Below the pieces are notes generated by a model, which made no database searches, was not told where the DNA came from, and was given only the letters and a program-made list of their open reading frames with translations. Positions 54,947-64,000 of a DNA stretch of 64,000 nucleotides are shown here, in pieces. Source of the DNA: Brumimicrobium salinarum (lineage in GTDB: Bacteria > Bacteroidota > Bacteroidia > Flavobacteriales_D > Crocinitomicaceae); the NCBI RefSeq assembly GCF_002844555.1, contig NZ_PJNI01000017.1, positions 1-64,000 on the forward strand, given 5' to 3'. How positions within the stretch are numbered: the first letter of the stretch is position 1; the number at the start of each line of letters is the position of its first letter. Position numbers and translations under genes: made by a program.

Positions 54947-57481
54947 TTATTTAAAAATTATTGTCATTTCTACACGTCTATTGGCTTGTCTTCCAGCCTT
55001 AGTGTCATTCGACTCTATTGGTTGTGTTTGACCAAAGTAAAGAACGAATAAACGATCTTCAGATATCCCTCTTTCAATCATAAAGTCTCTAACAGATTCA
55101 GCACGTTTCTTTGAAAGAATCAAATTACTTTGTGCATTTCCAACGTTATCCGTATGACCTGAAATTTGCAAGCTCCATCCTTCTTTCTTGATGAGTACTT
55201 CAGCTAATTCATTTAAAGAAGTAACCGACTCCTCCTTTATCTTCGCTCGTGCTGTTTCAAACTCTAGGTTATCGAACGCAGTTTTTAAGATTTCTTGAAC
55301 TTCTTCTTCAATTTCAGGACAACCATTGTTTTCTACTGGACCTGGAGTTTCCGGACATTCATCATCTTTATCTGGAACACCATCACCATCAGTATCTGTA
55401 TATGGACATCCATTATTCTCTTTTGGACCTGCTAGGTTTGGACAATCATCATCTTTGTCAAGGATTCCATCACCATCAGTGTCTGGCCATGGACAACCAT
55501 TGTTCTCTTCAGGACCTGGAGTTTCAGGACATTCATCTAAGAAATCGAGCACACCATCACCATCTGTATCTGGACATCCGTTTAATTCAACAGGACCAGG
55601 AACATCAGGACAAGCATCTTCGAAATCTGGAATTCCATCACCATCTGTATCTGGACATCCATTAAATTCTGCAATTCCTGCTTCTTCTGGACATTCATCA
55701 TCTTTGTCTGGAATACCGTCACCATCAGTATCTGGACAACCGTTAAATTCTACTAATCCTGCTTCTTTAGGACATTTGTCGTCTTTATCAGGAATTCCAT
55801 CACCATCAGTATCTGGACAACCATTAAACTCAGGTAATCCTGGAGTCATTGGACAATCATCTTCCGCATCTTGAATACCGTCTCCATCTGAATCAGGACA
55901 GCCTCTAAACGCCCAAACACCTGGTACATCTATACATTCGTCTTTCTTGTCAGAAACTTGATCGTTGTCAATATCACTTGGGTGACCGTAAAGAACAGGA
56001 ACACGTAAGCCAGCATACACACCAGCACCTCTAACTTTTCCGCCTGGGAATAATGTTTTTAAATCTGGAACTCCAATGGTAAGTGGCCCTAAGCGCAAAC
56101 CTAAACCTGCTTTAAATCCACTGTAAGTATTGTACGAAACAGGTATTCCTACACCTGCCCAACGATAGTCATAAGTAGGTGTAACAGAAAACTGAGTCGG
56201 TACCCTAACCTTAGATGCATTCGACTTTGAATTTAAATTAATATATGCTGTTGCATTGATGTAAAAATCTTTGTAGATGTTATAATCAAACTGAAGGCTT
56301 AATGCCGTTGGTGTGTTCATGTAATAGGTTTCCGAAGTATCTTCACTCGCCGTCCAGTCAGGATCGTTTTGAATTAAACTATCTACAATGTTTGAAAAAC
56401 TACTTAAGCTGCTCGCTTGATCAAATACTGTTAAATCGAGTTGGGTGGTATTTACACTAAAGCTCCTACTTTTATCTGCTTTTGTGAATCGCATTCCACC
56501 AAGATCTAATAAAGAAACACCAGCTCTTATTTTGTATTTGTTACGGTCTCTTCTCCAAATATTGGTTTCACCGTCCATATCGTATTTGTATTCTTTCCAA
56601 TCAGGTCTCCATTCGTAAACAAATCCTAAGTCAACTCCTAAACCTAATTTGGAAGTTATTTTGTAAATATCGCTAAAAGAAATATCTCCTGTTGTGTTGG
56701 AGAAATACTTATCAATATTGTCAGAATAACCAAAGTTAAAGTCTCCCCTAAATGTGGTCGCAGTATCTTTATTAAGTAATTCGAAGTCTAAATCTTTTGC
56801 ATAGGTATAACTTGAAGCGATTCCTTGGTTAAATTTTAAACGACCACCTGCTTTGAAAAAGTGTTCGCCATCATCCTTAATTACTTGTGCGTAATTTACA
56901 CCATATTCGGCCCATGCCATAGCGTTTTGTGAAAGAAGGGAACCGTCTATTTGTGTACTCCACAATGGATCAAAGTTCAAGCCTTCTTCAGCAAGTTTTA
57001 TTACTTTTGGGTTAACATCATCTAAATTGTTAATTACCCTTATTTTTGCTGAAAAACCAACTGCAATTTTTGGATTAATATGGAACATAAAATTCAGAAT
57101 GTCCAATTGTGTATTAAAATATACTCCTCTTGCTTTTGCATTAGGGTCATTATAATCTTCAACATTACCAAAATGATTTTCATATAAGTTAGGAGTGCTC
57201 TGCCAAGTGGTGTCCTTTCTTAAAGAATAGGGCCAACTTCTTTTGGGAAGTATTCCTGCATCAAAATATTTTGCATTTTGCCAAGCACCTACATTAAGAC
57301 TAAAAAGATTAACATCAACAATGAAACGATTGTCAACAATAGAAGCGGGCTGTAGATCAGCCCCCATAATACCTGCATAATTACTGTGGATTACACCCAA
57401 GTAATTTTGTGCACTCAAGTTTTTAAAACCCAATAAGCAAAAGGTAATTAAAAAAACGAATAGGTAATTTGATTTTTTCAT
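54947..57481 (-). CDS. Outer-membrane protein with DUF5723-like barrel, TSP3 calcium repeats and OmpA domain
   Basis: 844 residues. A signal peptide (about 1-24) precedes a large beta-rich region starting YLGVIHSNYAGIMGADLQPASIVDNRF, which fits an outer-membrane barrel. About eight thrombospondin type 3 repeats (roughly 500-730) follow with DTDGDGIPDKDDECP-type calcium loops, each ending NGCP. The last 110 residues are an OmpA domain with LQISGHTDNVGNAQSNLILSKKRAESV and RQANRRVEMTI, which binds peptidoglycan. It therefore links outer membrane and wall through a calcium-stiffened stalk. The repeats are also alike in DNA and create false open frames on the other strand. A terminator follows. 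Confidence 0.92.
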   Translation of the reverse strand: MKKSNYLFVFLITFCLLGFKNLSAQNYLGVIHSNYAGIMGADLQPASIVDNRFIVDVNLFSLNVGAWQNAKYFDAGILPKRSWPYSLRKDTTWQSTPNLYENHFGNVEDYNDPNAKARGVYFNTQLDILNFMFHINPKIAVGFSAKIRVINNLDDVNPKVIKLAEEGLNFDPLWSTQIDGSLLSQNAMAWAEYGVNYAQVIKDDGEHFFKAGGRLKFNQGIASSYTYAKDLDFELLNKDTATTFRGDFNFGYSDNIDKYFSNTTGDISFSDIYKITSKLGLGVDLGFVYEWRPDWKEYKYDMDGETNIWRRDRNKYKIRAGVSLLDLGGMRFTKADKSRSFSVNTTQLDLTVFDQASSLSSFSNIVDSLIQNDPDWTASEDTSETYYMNTPTALSLQFDYNIYKDFYINATAYINLNSKSNASKVRVPTQFSVTPTYDYRWAGVGIPVSYNTYSGFKAGLGLRLGPLTIGVPDLKTLFPGGKVRGAGVYAGLRVPVLYGHPSDIDNDQVSDKKDECIDVPGVWAFRGCPDSDGDGIQDAEDDCPMTPGLPEFNGCPDTDGDGIPDKDDKCPKEAGLVEFNGCPDTDGDGIPDKDDECPEEAGIAEFNGCPDTDGDGIPDFEDACPDVPGPVELNGCPDTDGDGVLDFLDECPETPGPEENNGCPWPDTDGDGILDKDDDCPNLAGPKENNGCPYTDTDGDGVPDKDDECPETPGPVENNGCPEIEEEVQEILKTAFDNLEFETARAKIKEESVTSLNELAEVLIKKEGWSLQISGHTDNVGNAQSNLILSKKRAESVRDFMIERGISEDRLFVLYFGQTQPIESNDTKAGRQANRRVEMTIIFK

Positions 57482-57658
57482 AAAAGTAGTTTGAATGAAT
57501 TTTTAGTAAAGCTATTAGTTAACAATTAATAACAAAATTAACAAAAGATAGCAATTAACAAAAGACGTTGAGTTATTAATTAATAAAACAGTGCTTACAT
57601 CTTTTATGGATAACGATGTTTTTTAATATTGTGGAGGCTGTTTTTTTTAATGGGAAAC

Positions 57659-59839
57659 TTATCCTTCTATTTTTATTTTATAACAGATAATCGATTTTGA
57701 TATGACCGTATAAATGTATAATGTTTTTGATTGAGCATCATAGGAAGAAATAACCGTATTACGTCCTTCTTTTGGAAAACCTTTTATAGAGTTACCTAGA
57801 TTGTCATAAGCATGAATTTTATTTTTTAAATAATCTAGGACAACACTGGTTTTTACTTTGTCGTGATAGTTGAAAACCCCAACTTCGTTAAACGGAAGTT
57901 GAATACTGTATGTTATATTGTTGTTGTGGTTGTACACCTTAAATTTGTTTTGATCAGCAATAGTAATATGTTTATCATTCATCTCTACAATGCTTCCTTG
58001 ATCGATGAGTACAGCGTCTTTAAAACTTTTACCGTTGCTTTCTAGGATTTGTTTGTAGATATTATCTTCTTTGGCAAAATAAGTTTGAACACTCCCATTG
58101 TGTTTAACTAAATAATCAGTGCTAGTTTTATTAACCATTTCCGCTTTTGCTGGTGTTTCAAGATAAGCTAAAAACTGTTGTTGTTCTTCGTTGGCAGCCC
58201 ATGCACGTAAATTTCCCTTAATGTTAAGCGCATAAGGCGTAGCGATTATCGATTTTGTTCCAACTTGTACAATGTTGAGCTCTTGTCCTGCGCTATTGAT
58301 CATTGTAATTTCTCCTTTTTCATTTCCAATTAAAAAACGCTTGGTTCCATTCCAAATAAACTGACTAATTTCAGAAGTAAAATCGGTGTTTGATACATAA
58401 GGAAATCCACCTACATCGTTGCCATTCAAGTCAATTAAGTAAATGCGTTTTTTTGTTCTGAATAAAAATTGATGCTTATTGTTGTCGAAAACATCGATCA
58501 CTTTAATTTTACCGATAACAGGTCCTTCAGTTTTACCGTGCCAAATACTGTTTCCGTTGGGGCCTAATAATTCATACGCTCCATTTGAACTTACATTCAA
58601 TACCGAAATGCCTTGTCTTAAATGATCGGTAATAGGAATTAATCGATTGGTTTGGTGCTGAACTGAGGCAGACCAGGTGGTTTTGTCTTCAGACATGAAT
58701 TGCTCATTAGGAGGCATAGTATTAACTTCAAATAGCAACTGGTTCTTCCATGTCGAACTTGATTTTTGGTCTTTGGAAATTTTTCGAAGGTTAACATGGG
58801 AGGGAAGACCTCCAAAGAATTGATCTTTTCTTTCTGGACTTAATGCTAAAGTGTTAGCTAATTGATAATTGACGATAAATTTTCGTGCGATTTTTTTCGA
58901 TTCAACTAAAACTACTTTTTCTTCAATTTCTAAGACATAAAAACGCCCTTTATGTTTGGATGGGAAGTCATGAGTTAATTGAAAACCAGTAAAAGAATGC
59001 ATATCATCAAATACCTGAACAGAATCTTCATTTTTTGATTTTTCTATTAAAATTAAGCTTGGTTTTTGTTGAGAACGGTAATCGCTGACTAAAATGTGAT
59101 TGCCTTCAAAGTCTATGGCAACAAATCCTTTGTCAACCCATTCACTCATAGCTCCATTTTTAAAAATAGAGTCTTGTTGAGCAGCATAAAATCGTTCTCT
59201 AAAATTATATGTAGTAATTGAATTTGGAATGACTGAGGAAAATATTGGAATATCTTTTACGGGGTTTCCAAATGTTGTTTTCGGAGCGCTAGACCGGTAC
59301 TCAAATAAACCTTTGTTTAAATTATAAACGTCTGTTCGTTTCCAAATGCTATCCTTTTTAACCCATAGGTTTGCCGATGCTTTCTTATCTGCATCAAGTA
59401 GGAAATCAGTTTGTATTTTTTCTTTACATGGAGATAAGTTTTGACTAACCATTAAATATGGTCCTTCATTGTGAATTGTTAAATTGTTAATTTTAAAAGC
59501 ATCACTTATTTTTTTTACCTCTTTTTTCTTCCACTTTGCATATTTTTCGAAGATGATAATAGGCCGTTGACCGCTAACATATATTTTTAAGCTCCCGAAA
59601 TCATTTAAATTGTCGAGGTTGTTTAATGAGCCCGCAAGTGGATTCCCTTTAATTGCATCAAAATATTGAGCTTCTTTTGTTTCTTCAAACTTATTGATCA
59701 ATAAGATAGTACCGTCTTCTTCACAAAATACGTAATGAGGACTCACCGTGTTGTCGTTGTTTATCCATAATTCGTAACTTGAATAGGAGATCCAAGCAAT
59801 TGAGAGCAACATTATACTAATAAGGATGATGCGTTTCAT
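57659..59839 (-). CDS. Large membrane-anchored or secreted protein of unknown function
   Basis: 726 residues, not recognised. A hydrophobic N-terminus (RIILISIMLLSIAWISYSSYELWI) acts as signal or anchor. The rest is beta-rich; from about residue 430 phrases such as NSIWHGKTEGPVIGKIKVIDVFDNNKHQFLFRT, IYLIDLNGNDVGGFPYVSN and IHAYDNLGNSIKGFPKEGRN repeat about every 50-80 residues and look like a PQQ/WD-like propeller. No catalytic motif is seen. It has no T9SS sorting domain. It is downstream of rnhB on the same strand with a 173-bp gap, so it may have its own promoter. Confidence 0.75.
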   Translation of the reverse strand: MKRIILISIMLLSIAWISYSSYELWINNDNTVSPHYVFCEEDGTILLINKFEETKEAQYFDAIKGNPLAGSLNNLDNLNDFGSLKIYVSGQRPIIIFEKYAKWKKKEVKKISDAFKINNLTIHNEGPYLMVSQNLSPCKEKIQTDFLLDADKKASANLWVKKDSIWKRTDVYNLNKGLFEYRSSAPKTTFGNPVKDIPIFSSVIPNSITTYNFRERFYAAQQDSIFKNGAMSEWVDKGFVAIDFEGNHILVSDYRSQQKPSLILIEKSKNEDSVQVFDDMHSFTGFQLTHDFPSKHKGRFYVLEIEEKVVLVESKKIARKFIVNYQLANTLALSPERKDQFFGGLPSHVNLRKISKDQKSSSTWKNQLLFEVNTMPPNEQFMSEDKTTWSASVQHQTNRLIPITDHLRQGISVLNVSSNGAYELLGPNGNSIWHGKTEGPVIGKIKVIDVFDNNKHQFLFRTKKRIYLIDLNGNDVGGFPYVSNTDFTSEISQFIWNGTKRFLIGNEKGEITMINSAGQELNIVQVGTKSIIATPYALNIKGNLRAWAANEEQQQFLAYLETPAKAEMVNKTSTDYLVKHNGSVQTYFAKEDNIYKQILESNGKSFKDAVLIDQGSIVEMNDKHITIADQNKFKVYNHNNNITYSIQLPFNEVGVFNYHDKVKTSVVLDYLKNKIHAYDNLGNSIKGFPKEGRNTVISSYDAQSKTLYIYTVISKSIICYKIKIEG

Positions 59840-60012
59840 TTAACTGATTTTCGTCAAAACTAAAACTTAAAAATAAACATTCTTCTTGCTTTTGATTATT
59901 TCTTTGAAACAATTTTCAATTTCTCACTTGAGAAACATTGTTTTTACAAATAGTTAAACAGAAAAAATTTCATTGATGTTATCAAAAAGGATGGGGTAAA
60001 CACGCTCTAGAT

Positions 60013-60591
60013 TTACGTCATTTTGAACGTTGTTCGGTGGTACGCACTTATTCCATGTTCCTTAATCGCTAATTTGTGTTTTTTAGTTGGGTATCCCATG
60101 TTTGTATTCCAATCAAAATAAGGATATTCATGATGAATTTTGTGCATGTAGGCATCCCTTGCTTCCTTGGCTAAAACCGATGCGGCCGCAATGCTCATAA
60201 ATTTTGCATCTCCTTTTACAACGCAAGTATGAGGAATGGAAGGGTGTGGATTAAAGCGATTCCCATCAATTAATAGTAATTCGGGCTTTAATTCTAATTG
60301 ATCAACAGCTAAATGCATGGCTTCAAAACTTGCATTGAGTATGTTGATTTCGTCGATTCGTTGATGTGTCACAAAAGATACAGCATAAGCAATTGCTTTT
60401 GATTTTATAATGGGTAAAAGCATCTGTCGTTTCTTGGCACTTAGTTGTTTTGAATCATTTAAAAGCTCAATTTCACAATCTTTAGGTAAAATTACCGCTG
60501 CTGCAACAACTGGTCCTGCGATACATCCTCTTCCTGCTTCATCACATCCAGCTTCTATTTTGTCAGGTGTGTAAAAGGTCTGTAAACTCAT
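60013..60591 (-). CDS. rnhB: Ribonuclease HII
   Basis: 192 residues. It cuts RNA in RNA-DNA hybrids and excises misinserted ribonucleotides. The catalytic acidic residues are seen in GCDEAGRG (D17, E18) and LLIDGNRF (D109), with KGDAKFMSIAAASVLAKEARD further on. NTNMGYPTKKHKLAIKEHGISAYHR near the C-terminus is the family's closing motif. It is a single gene with a 268-bp divergent region upstream. Confidence 0.96.
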   Translation of the reverse strand: MSLQTFYTPDKIEAGCDEAGRGCIAGPVVAAAVILPKDCEIELLNDSKQLSAKKRQMLLPIIKSKAIAYAVSFVTHQRIDEINILNASFEAMHLAVDQLELKPELLLIDGNRFNPHPSIPHTCVVKGDAKFMSIAAASVLAKEARDAYMHKIHHEYPYFDWNTNMGYPTKKHKLAIKEHGISAYHRTTFKMT

Positions 60592-60760
60592 ATCATTATT
60601 TTAATGCGAAAAATATACTTTTCAATCTTATTTTTCGTTTAATCTCATGAAATTTTTCTCCGATGGTGCTTTATGTCTTTCTAATAATTTTTTAAAAAAA
60701 TGAAACTATCGATGTGCAATAAGGAAAAATGGATTTAAGAATAGAAATATTTTTGATGTA

Positions 60761-60776
60761 TGGCACAAGTCTTGCA
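60761..60776 (+). promoter_or_regulatory. Sigma-54 (RpoN) promoter, full consensus
   Basis: TGGCACAAGTCTTGCA matches the sigma-54 consensus TGGCAC-N5-TTGCA, with GG and GC elements exactly 12 bp apart. It ends 83 bases before the ATG of a small secreted protein. TATTTTTG at 60748-60755, just upstream, also fits the general -7 motif, so two promoters may be stacked. Confidence 0.75.
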
Positions 60777-60859
60777 ATTCCGTAAGTGTAAATAATTAAA
60801 AATTAATTTGTTGGTTTGACATTTTATCAGCATATTTAGTTTTTGAAAAATGTAACATT

Positions 60860-61225
60860 ATGAAAAAGCTATTATCTATTCTGTCAATTGTTTTTTTTAC
60901 GCTCTCTAGTTATGGGCAGACCGCAAAGGTTGAAGGAACAGCTGAGGAATTAAAGAAAGGACTTGCAGAAAATACATTGGTATTTATCATGCCAGCAGAT
61001 GTTTCAAAAGATATTGTCGAAAAATCAGCACAATACTATACAGATTATTTTTCCGTTGATTTTGATGAATCTTCGCAAAAAGCAAAGCTAACTTTTATTG
61101 AAGGTCAAGAAAATAATAGACGAGTAATTACCCGATTTCTACTTTCTTCAAAAGTAAGAACAATACGTTTTGAAGAAAAAGAATATACCATTATGGAGTT
61201 TTACGCAAACTTTCTTGAAAAATAA
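60860..61225 (+). CDS. Small secreted protein of unknown function, behind a sigma-54 promoter
   Basis: 121 residues. A signal peptide (about 1-20, ending SSYGQ) is followed by a small alpha/beta domain: ELKKGLAENTLVFIMPADVSKDIVEKSAQYYTDYFSVDFDESSQKAKLTFIEG, ending IMEFYANFLEK. No Cys or catalytic motif and no T9SS domain are seen, so it is probably periplasmic. A consensus sigma-54 site lies 83 bp upstream and a strong terminator 50 bp downstream, so it is a monocistronic gene under activator control. Confidence 0.78.
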   Translation: MKKLLSILSIVFFTLSSYGQTAKVEGTAEELKKGLAENTLVFIMPADVSKDIVEKSAQYYTDYFSVDFDESSQKAKLTFIEGQENNRRVITRFLLSSKVRTIRFEEKEYTIMEFYANFLEK

Positions 61226-61274
61226 AAAATAATCCTTGAGGATATAATTCAGAGGTTTTCGTATTTGCAATTAT

Positions 61275-61310
61275 AGAGGTTTACATTTAGAAGTGTAAAC
61301 CTCTTTTTTT
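61275..61310 (+). terminator. Rho-independent terminator after the small secreted protein gene
   Basis: AGAGGTTTACA and TGTAAACCTCT make a perfect 11-bp stem with an eight-base loop, followed by a run of T. It lies between convergent genes; its T run touches the stop codon of the minus-strand gene. Confidence 0.93.
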
Positions 61311-63315
61311 ATTGTATGTTCTTTAAGGCTTCATTAATAGAGTGCACGGGAGACATGCAAGATTTATTTTCACAAACCAGAATTGTTAGATCTTGACTTT
61401 CGTCTACATTATCTGCTGTTTCGATCGCTTTTCCTTTTGAGAAAATAGTATTGGGTAAATAAAACTTTCCAAATTGAATGCGCGCTTGTTGAGCAGATAC
61501 TCCTGTAATACCTATTTCGTAAAATGGCTGAACTTGAGACAGCGCTAATAATCCCCAATTGGAATATCCAGAACCATAAGCAGGCATCTGTTTGTAGATG
61601 TTACTTAACATTTGCTGCGCCATCTCCAAATATTCTGTTTTGTGCAATATACTTCCCAGTTTAAAGAGATTGAGTGCCATTACACTGTTTGATGAAGGAA
61701 TAACATTGTCGTTGACCTCTAATTTTCGTGTGAGCAATTCTGTATTTGTGTCGGTAAAGAAAAACATTTTTGATTGTGAATCGTAAAATTGCTCATGTGT
61801 GTACTCCGTCAACTTACTTGCCAAATCAATCCAGCGCTCCTCAAAAGTAAGCGTATATAAACTAATAAAGGCATCAATGCAATGTGCATAATCTTCCAAA
61901 AATCCATTAATTTTTGAAACATCATTTTTCCGTGTCCTTAAAACTTGAAGTGTGTCTTGATTGATTTGATTTTTTACTAGCCATTCTCCTGTTTTTATGG
62001 CTTCTGTCAAATAGCTATTGTTTTGCAATGCTAAGCCTGCATCAATGAGTCCTTTAACCGCCATTGCGTTCCATGCAGTTAATTGTTTATCATCTAAACC
62101 AGGTCTCACTCTCTTGTTTCTCTCATGCAAGAGTTTCTCTTGTGCATGTTTGAGTTTTTCTTCAAATTCGGAATTGCTTATATTGTTATCCGCACACCAT
62201 TCATTCTTGGTTTGCTTTCTTAATAAAATGTATTGATTGTTTTCCCAAAATCCCTTTTCGTTTACGTTATAAAATTCTTTGAACCACGTATAATCAGCTC
62301 CTAAAATATTTTTGAGTTCTTCCTTGGACCAGGTATAAAATTTACCTTCAACTCCTTCAGAGTCTGCATCAAGCGCTGTAAAAAAACCATTATCTTCATG
62401 TCTCATTTCTTTAAGGAGCCAATGAATTGCTTGTTCAATTACATCTTTGTATAGCTTATCTTTTGTGTGTTGATAAGCCTTTGCGTAAGTAGATAGCAGT
62501 TGAGCATTATCATACAACATCTTTTCAAAATGAGGGACTTTCCACAAATAATCGACAGCATATCGCGAGAAACCACCACCAATTTGATCATAAATACCTC
62601 CCAAGGCCATCTTTTTTAGGCTTTTATGCACATGATTGAGTACAGTTTTGTCATTGTATTGATGTCCATAGCGCAATAAAAAGAGGTAGTTGTTGGGTAA
62701 AGGAAATTTTGGCGCTCTGTTGTTTCCTCCTTCATCAAAATCGAAATTTTGCTTCCATTTTTGAATCATTTTGTGCACCACTTCTTCCTCGAAGTTTTTT
62801 TTCAAGGGTGTGGCTTCAACTAATTCAGATTGAATTACGCCATCTGTAAGCTGCTTAGCATAGGCTTCAACACGAGGCAAATCATTTTGAAAGGTTTTCC
62901 ATAGTTTTTGAATAATCTCCATCCAATTTTTTTTGGGGAAATAAGTTCCTCCAAAAATTGGACGTCCATCTGGCAATGTGAAACAATTTAAAGGCCAACC
63001 GCCTTTCTGTGTCATAAGTTGAACCGCATTCATGTATATTTGGTCCACATCAGGTCGCTCTTCACGGTCGACTTTAATGCAAACTAAATGTTTATTCATG
63101 AGTTCAGCCACCTCTGCATCTTCAAAGCTTTCCTTTTCCATTACATGACACCAATGACAGGCTGAATATCCAACGCTTATCAAAACAAGTTTGTTTTCTT
63201 TTTTCGCTTGATCAAAAGCCGCCTGACTCCATTCTACCCAATTTACAGGGTTGTTGGCGTGTTGGAGCAGATATGGACTGCTTGCATTTATTAGTGCATT
63301 GGTATATTTTTTCAC
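61309..63315 (-). CDS. DUF255/thioredoxin-like protein (YyaL/SPATA20 family)
   Basis: 668 residues. The N-terminal thioredoxin-fold domain reads [22 protein letters not shown], with CxxC in [16 protein letters not shown] (C53, C56) and [14 protein letters not shown], and [25 protein letters not shown], the family hallmarks. The rest is an (alpha/alpha) barrel similar to glycan epimerases ([36 protein letters not shown], then [22 protein letters not shown]). The biochemical role of this widespread family is unclear. It starts 4 bp after the LEA-like lipoprotein gene. Confidence 0.93.
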   Translation of the reverse strand: MKKYTNALINASSPYLLQHANNPVNWVEWSQAAFDQAKKENKLVLISVGYSACHWCHVMEKESFEDAEVAELMNKHLVCIKVDREERPDVDQIYMNAVQLMTQKGGWPLNCFTLPDGRPIFGGTYFPKKNWMEIIQKLWKTFQNDLPRVEAYAKQLTDGVIQSELVEATPLKKNFEEEVVHKMIQKWKQNFDFDEGGNNRAPKFPLPNNYLFLLRYGHQYNDKTVLNHVHKSLKKMALGGIYDQIGGGFSRYAVDYLWKVPHFEKMLYDNAQLLSTYAKAYQHTKDKLYKDVIEQAIHWLLKEMRHEDNGFFTALDADSEGVEGKFYTWSKEELKNILGADYTWFKEFYNVNEKGFWENNQYILLRKQTKNEWCADNNISNSEFEEKLKHAQEKLLHERNKRVRPGLDDKQLTAWNAMAVKGLIDAGLALQNNSYLTEAIKTGEWLVKNQINQDTLQVLRTRKNDVSKINGFLEDYAHCIDAFISLYTLTFEERWIDLASKLTEYTHEQFYDSQSKMFFFTDTNTELLTRKLEVNDNVIPSSNSVMALNLFKLGSILHKTEYLEMAQQMLSNIYKQMPAYGSGYSNWGLLALSQVQPFYEIGITGVSAQQARIQFGKFYLPNTIFSKGKAIETADNVDESQDLTILVCENKSCMSPVHSINEALKNIQ

Positions 63316-63319
63316 TATT

Positions 63320-63799
63320 TTACCTTAAAAAATGTTCTAAATTTATATTCAAATCTTTCAGGTCAAGTTGCTCTGTCTGATCTATCTTTCTACGCACGGG
63401 GAAACCGACAACTGAAGCTTTCATTACACCTTCGAGTCGCAAGCTAACTTTTCCCTTAGTGGCAATTTGCATCAACGATAAAAACATACCTTTTTCCAGA
63501 AATATTTCAACGGGTACATTTTCTAATGTTGTACTTTTTTTCTTCATTACGTACTTTTTCTTTAAATGTGCGTTGCCAATAAAGTTATCGTTGAGGTAAA
63601 GTTTAAATTTTGATTTCCTAACCTTCAGTTTATAACCATTTGGATTAAAGGTAGAAACATCAACATTAAAAGCTAACTTTTCTTTGTTAATCTCATCGAT
63701 TTTGAAATTTGAAACCCCTTTAAATTCTGGATTTTCAATACATCCAGTGCCGAATAAAAACACGGAAAGGAGTATCAATAAGTACTTAATTTCTTTCAT
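63320..63799 (-). CDS. LEA14-like lipoprotein
   Basis: 159 residues. A signal peptide ends in lipobox LFGTGC (Cys20). The mature part [47 protein letters not shown] and [10 protein letters not shown] resembles the LEA type 2 (WHy) beta-sandwich, with the NPN phrase common in that family. Role unknown, possibly envelope or stress related. It lies 2 bp after the preceding M20 dipeptidase gene and 4 bp before the YyaL-like gene: one operon. Confidence 0.82.
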   Translation of the reverse strand: MKEIKYLLILLSVFLFGTGCIENPEFKGVSNFKIDEINKEKLAFNVDVSTFNPNGYKLKVRKSKFKLYLNDNFIGNAHLKKKYVMKKKSTTLENVPVEIFLEKGMFLSLMQIATKGKVSLRLEGVMKASVVGFPVRRKIDQTEQLDLKDLNINLEHFLR

Positions 63800-63801
63800 C
63801 T

Positions 63802-64000
63802 TTATTTGTTTAATTGCGCAAACTCATCAAAGAAATATGGAATGGTTTCTATACCTTTATAGAAGTTGAATAATCCGTAATGTTCATTAGGAGAGTGAAT
63901 CGCATCACTAGCCAATCCGAAGCCCATTAAAACAGTTTTCAAACCGAGTACTTCCTCGAATAATGCAACAATTGGAATACTTCCACCACTTCTTAATGGA
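63802..64000 (-). CDS. M20 family dipeptidase, C-terminal fragment (gene continues past window)
   Basis: The frame runs from the window edge to a stop at 63802. It encodes about 66 residues with SGGSIPIVALFEEVLG, then VLMGFGLASDAIHSPNEHYGLFNFYKGIETI, the C-terminal signature of M20 dipeptidases (CNDP/ArgE-DapE group), including the metal-site His in AIHSPNEH. It is the first visible gene of the three-gene minus-strand operon ending at 61309. The N-terminal part is outside the window. Confidence 0.87.
   Translation of the reverse strand, partial: PLRSGGSIPIVALFEEVLGLKTVLMGFGLASDAIHSPNEHYGLFNFYKGIETIPYFFDEFAQLNK

Noticed and set aside
55249-55874. Two long opposite-strand frames, rich in Ser/Gly/Pro or His/Leu
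   Set aside because: They are the reverse reading of the TSP3 repeats in the OmpA-family gene; no start, signal or family support.
59929-59946. Possible terminator hairpin after rnhB (TTTCTC-ACTT-GAGAAA)
   Set aside because: On the rnhB strand the stem is not followed by a T run, so it was not annotated.

Overview
The window is AT-rich chromosomal DNA from a member of the Bacteroidota, most likely a marine or freshwater Flavobacteriales relative (Crocinitomicaceae/Cryomorphaceae-like; this placement is inference). The evidence is four secreted proteins with type IX secretion (T9SS) C-terminal sorting domains, a PorP/SprF protein, an OmpA protein with calcium-binding TSP3 repeats, promoter motifs of the Bacteroidota type (TAnnTTTG), hardly any Shine-Dalgarno sequences, and a dcw cluster in typical Bacteroidota order.

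Layout. 1-7520: a cell-surface/T9SS block with a truncated repeat adhesin, a large type-B-sorted adhesin overlapping a PorP/SprF partner, and an FG-GAP repeat protein. 7521-8312: an intergenic stretch with a MITE-like element and the mraZ control region. 8313-24485: an almost gapless division and cell-wall operon (mraZ, rsmH, ftsL-like, ftsI, murE, mraY, murD, an unrecognised gene, ftsW, murG, murC, ftsQ, ftsA, ftsZ, yqeY-like) closed by a strong terminator. 24579-29532: a secreted unknown, a truncated mgtE, three REP-like palindromes, tRNA-Asn, a UspA protein, and a mrp / NifU-like / diacylglycerol kinase operon. 29865-33520: a T9SS-exported amidase and a lipoprotein. 33521-40094: a second copy of the MITE-like element, recQ, arsM, a tandem duplication, an M20 amidohydrolase and an MBL hydrolase. 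40112-46458: a helical unknown, a gene-free stretch, a small lipoprotein and a LytS/LytTR-type two-component system with a sensory propeller. 46725-54010: alpha/beta hydrolase, proline aminopeptidase, a flippase, a frameshifted aldehyde dehydrogenase and a nadC operon. 54055-64000: lipoprotein, OmpA/TSP3 outer-membrane protein, a propeller-like unknown, rnhB, a small secreted protein behind a consensus sigma-54 promoter, a DUF255/thioredoxin-like protein, a LEA-like lipoprotein and the end of an M20 dipeptidase gene.

How the genes work together. The dcw operon makes lipid II (MurE, MurD, MurC, MraY, MurG) and the divisome (FtsL/Q/W/I/A/Z), and probably autoregulates through MraZ boxes placed next to two promoter-like elements. 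The surface block is a secretion/adhesion set in which the PorP/SprF protein probably pairs with the overlapping type-B cargo. Elsewhere the genes are mostly housekeeping.

I see no phage, CRISPR-Cas, restriction or obvious antiphage system. The most notable non-gene signals are the paired MITE-like elements at 7704 and 33682, the mraZ regulatory layout, the sigma-54 site at 60761, the 142-bp tandem duplication next to the M20 gene, and two damaged genes (mgtE and the aldehyde dehydrogenase). All functional calls rest on reading the sequence and remembered family motifs; no database search was run.
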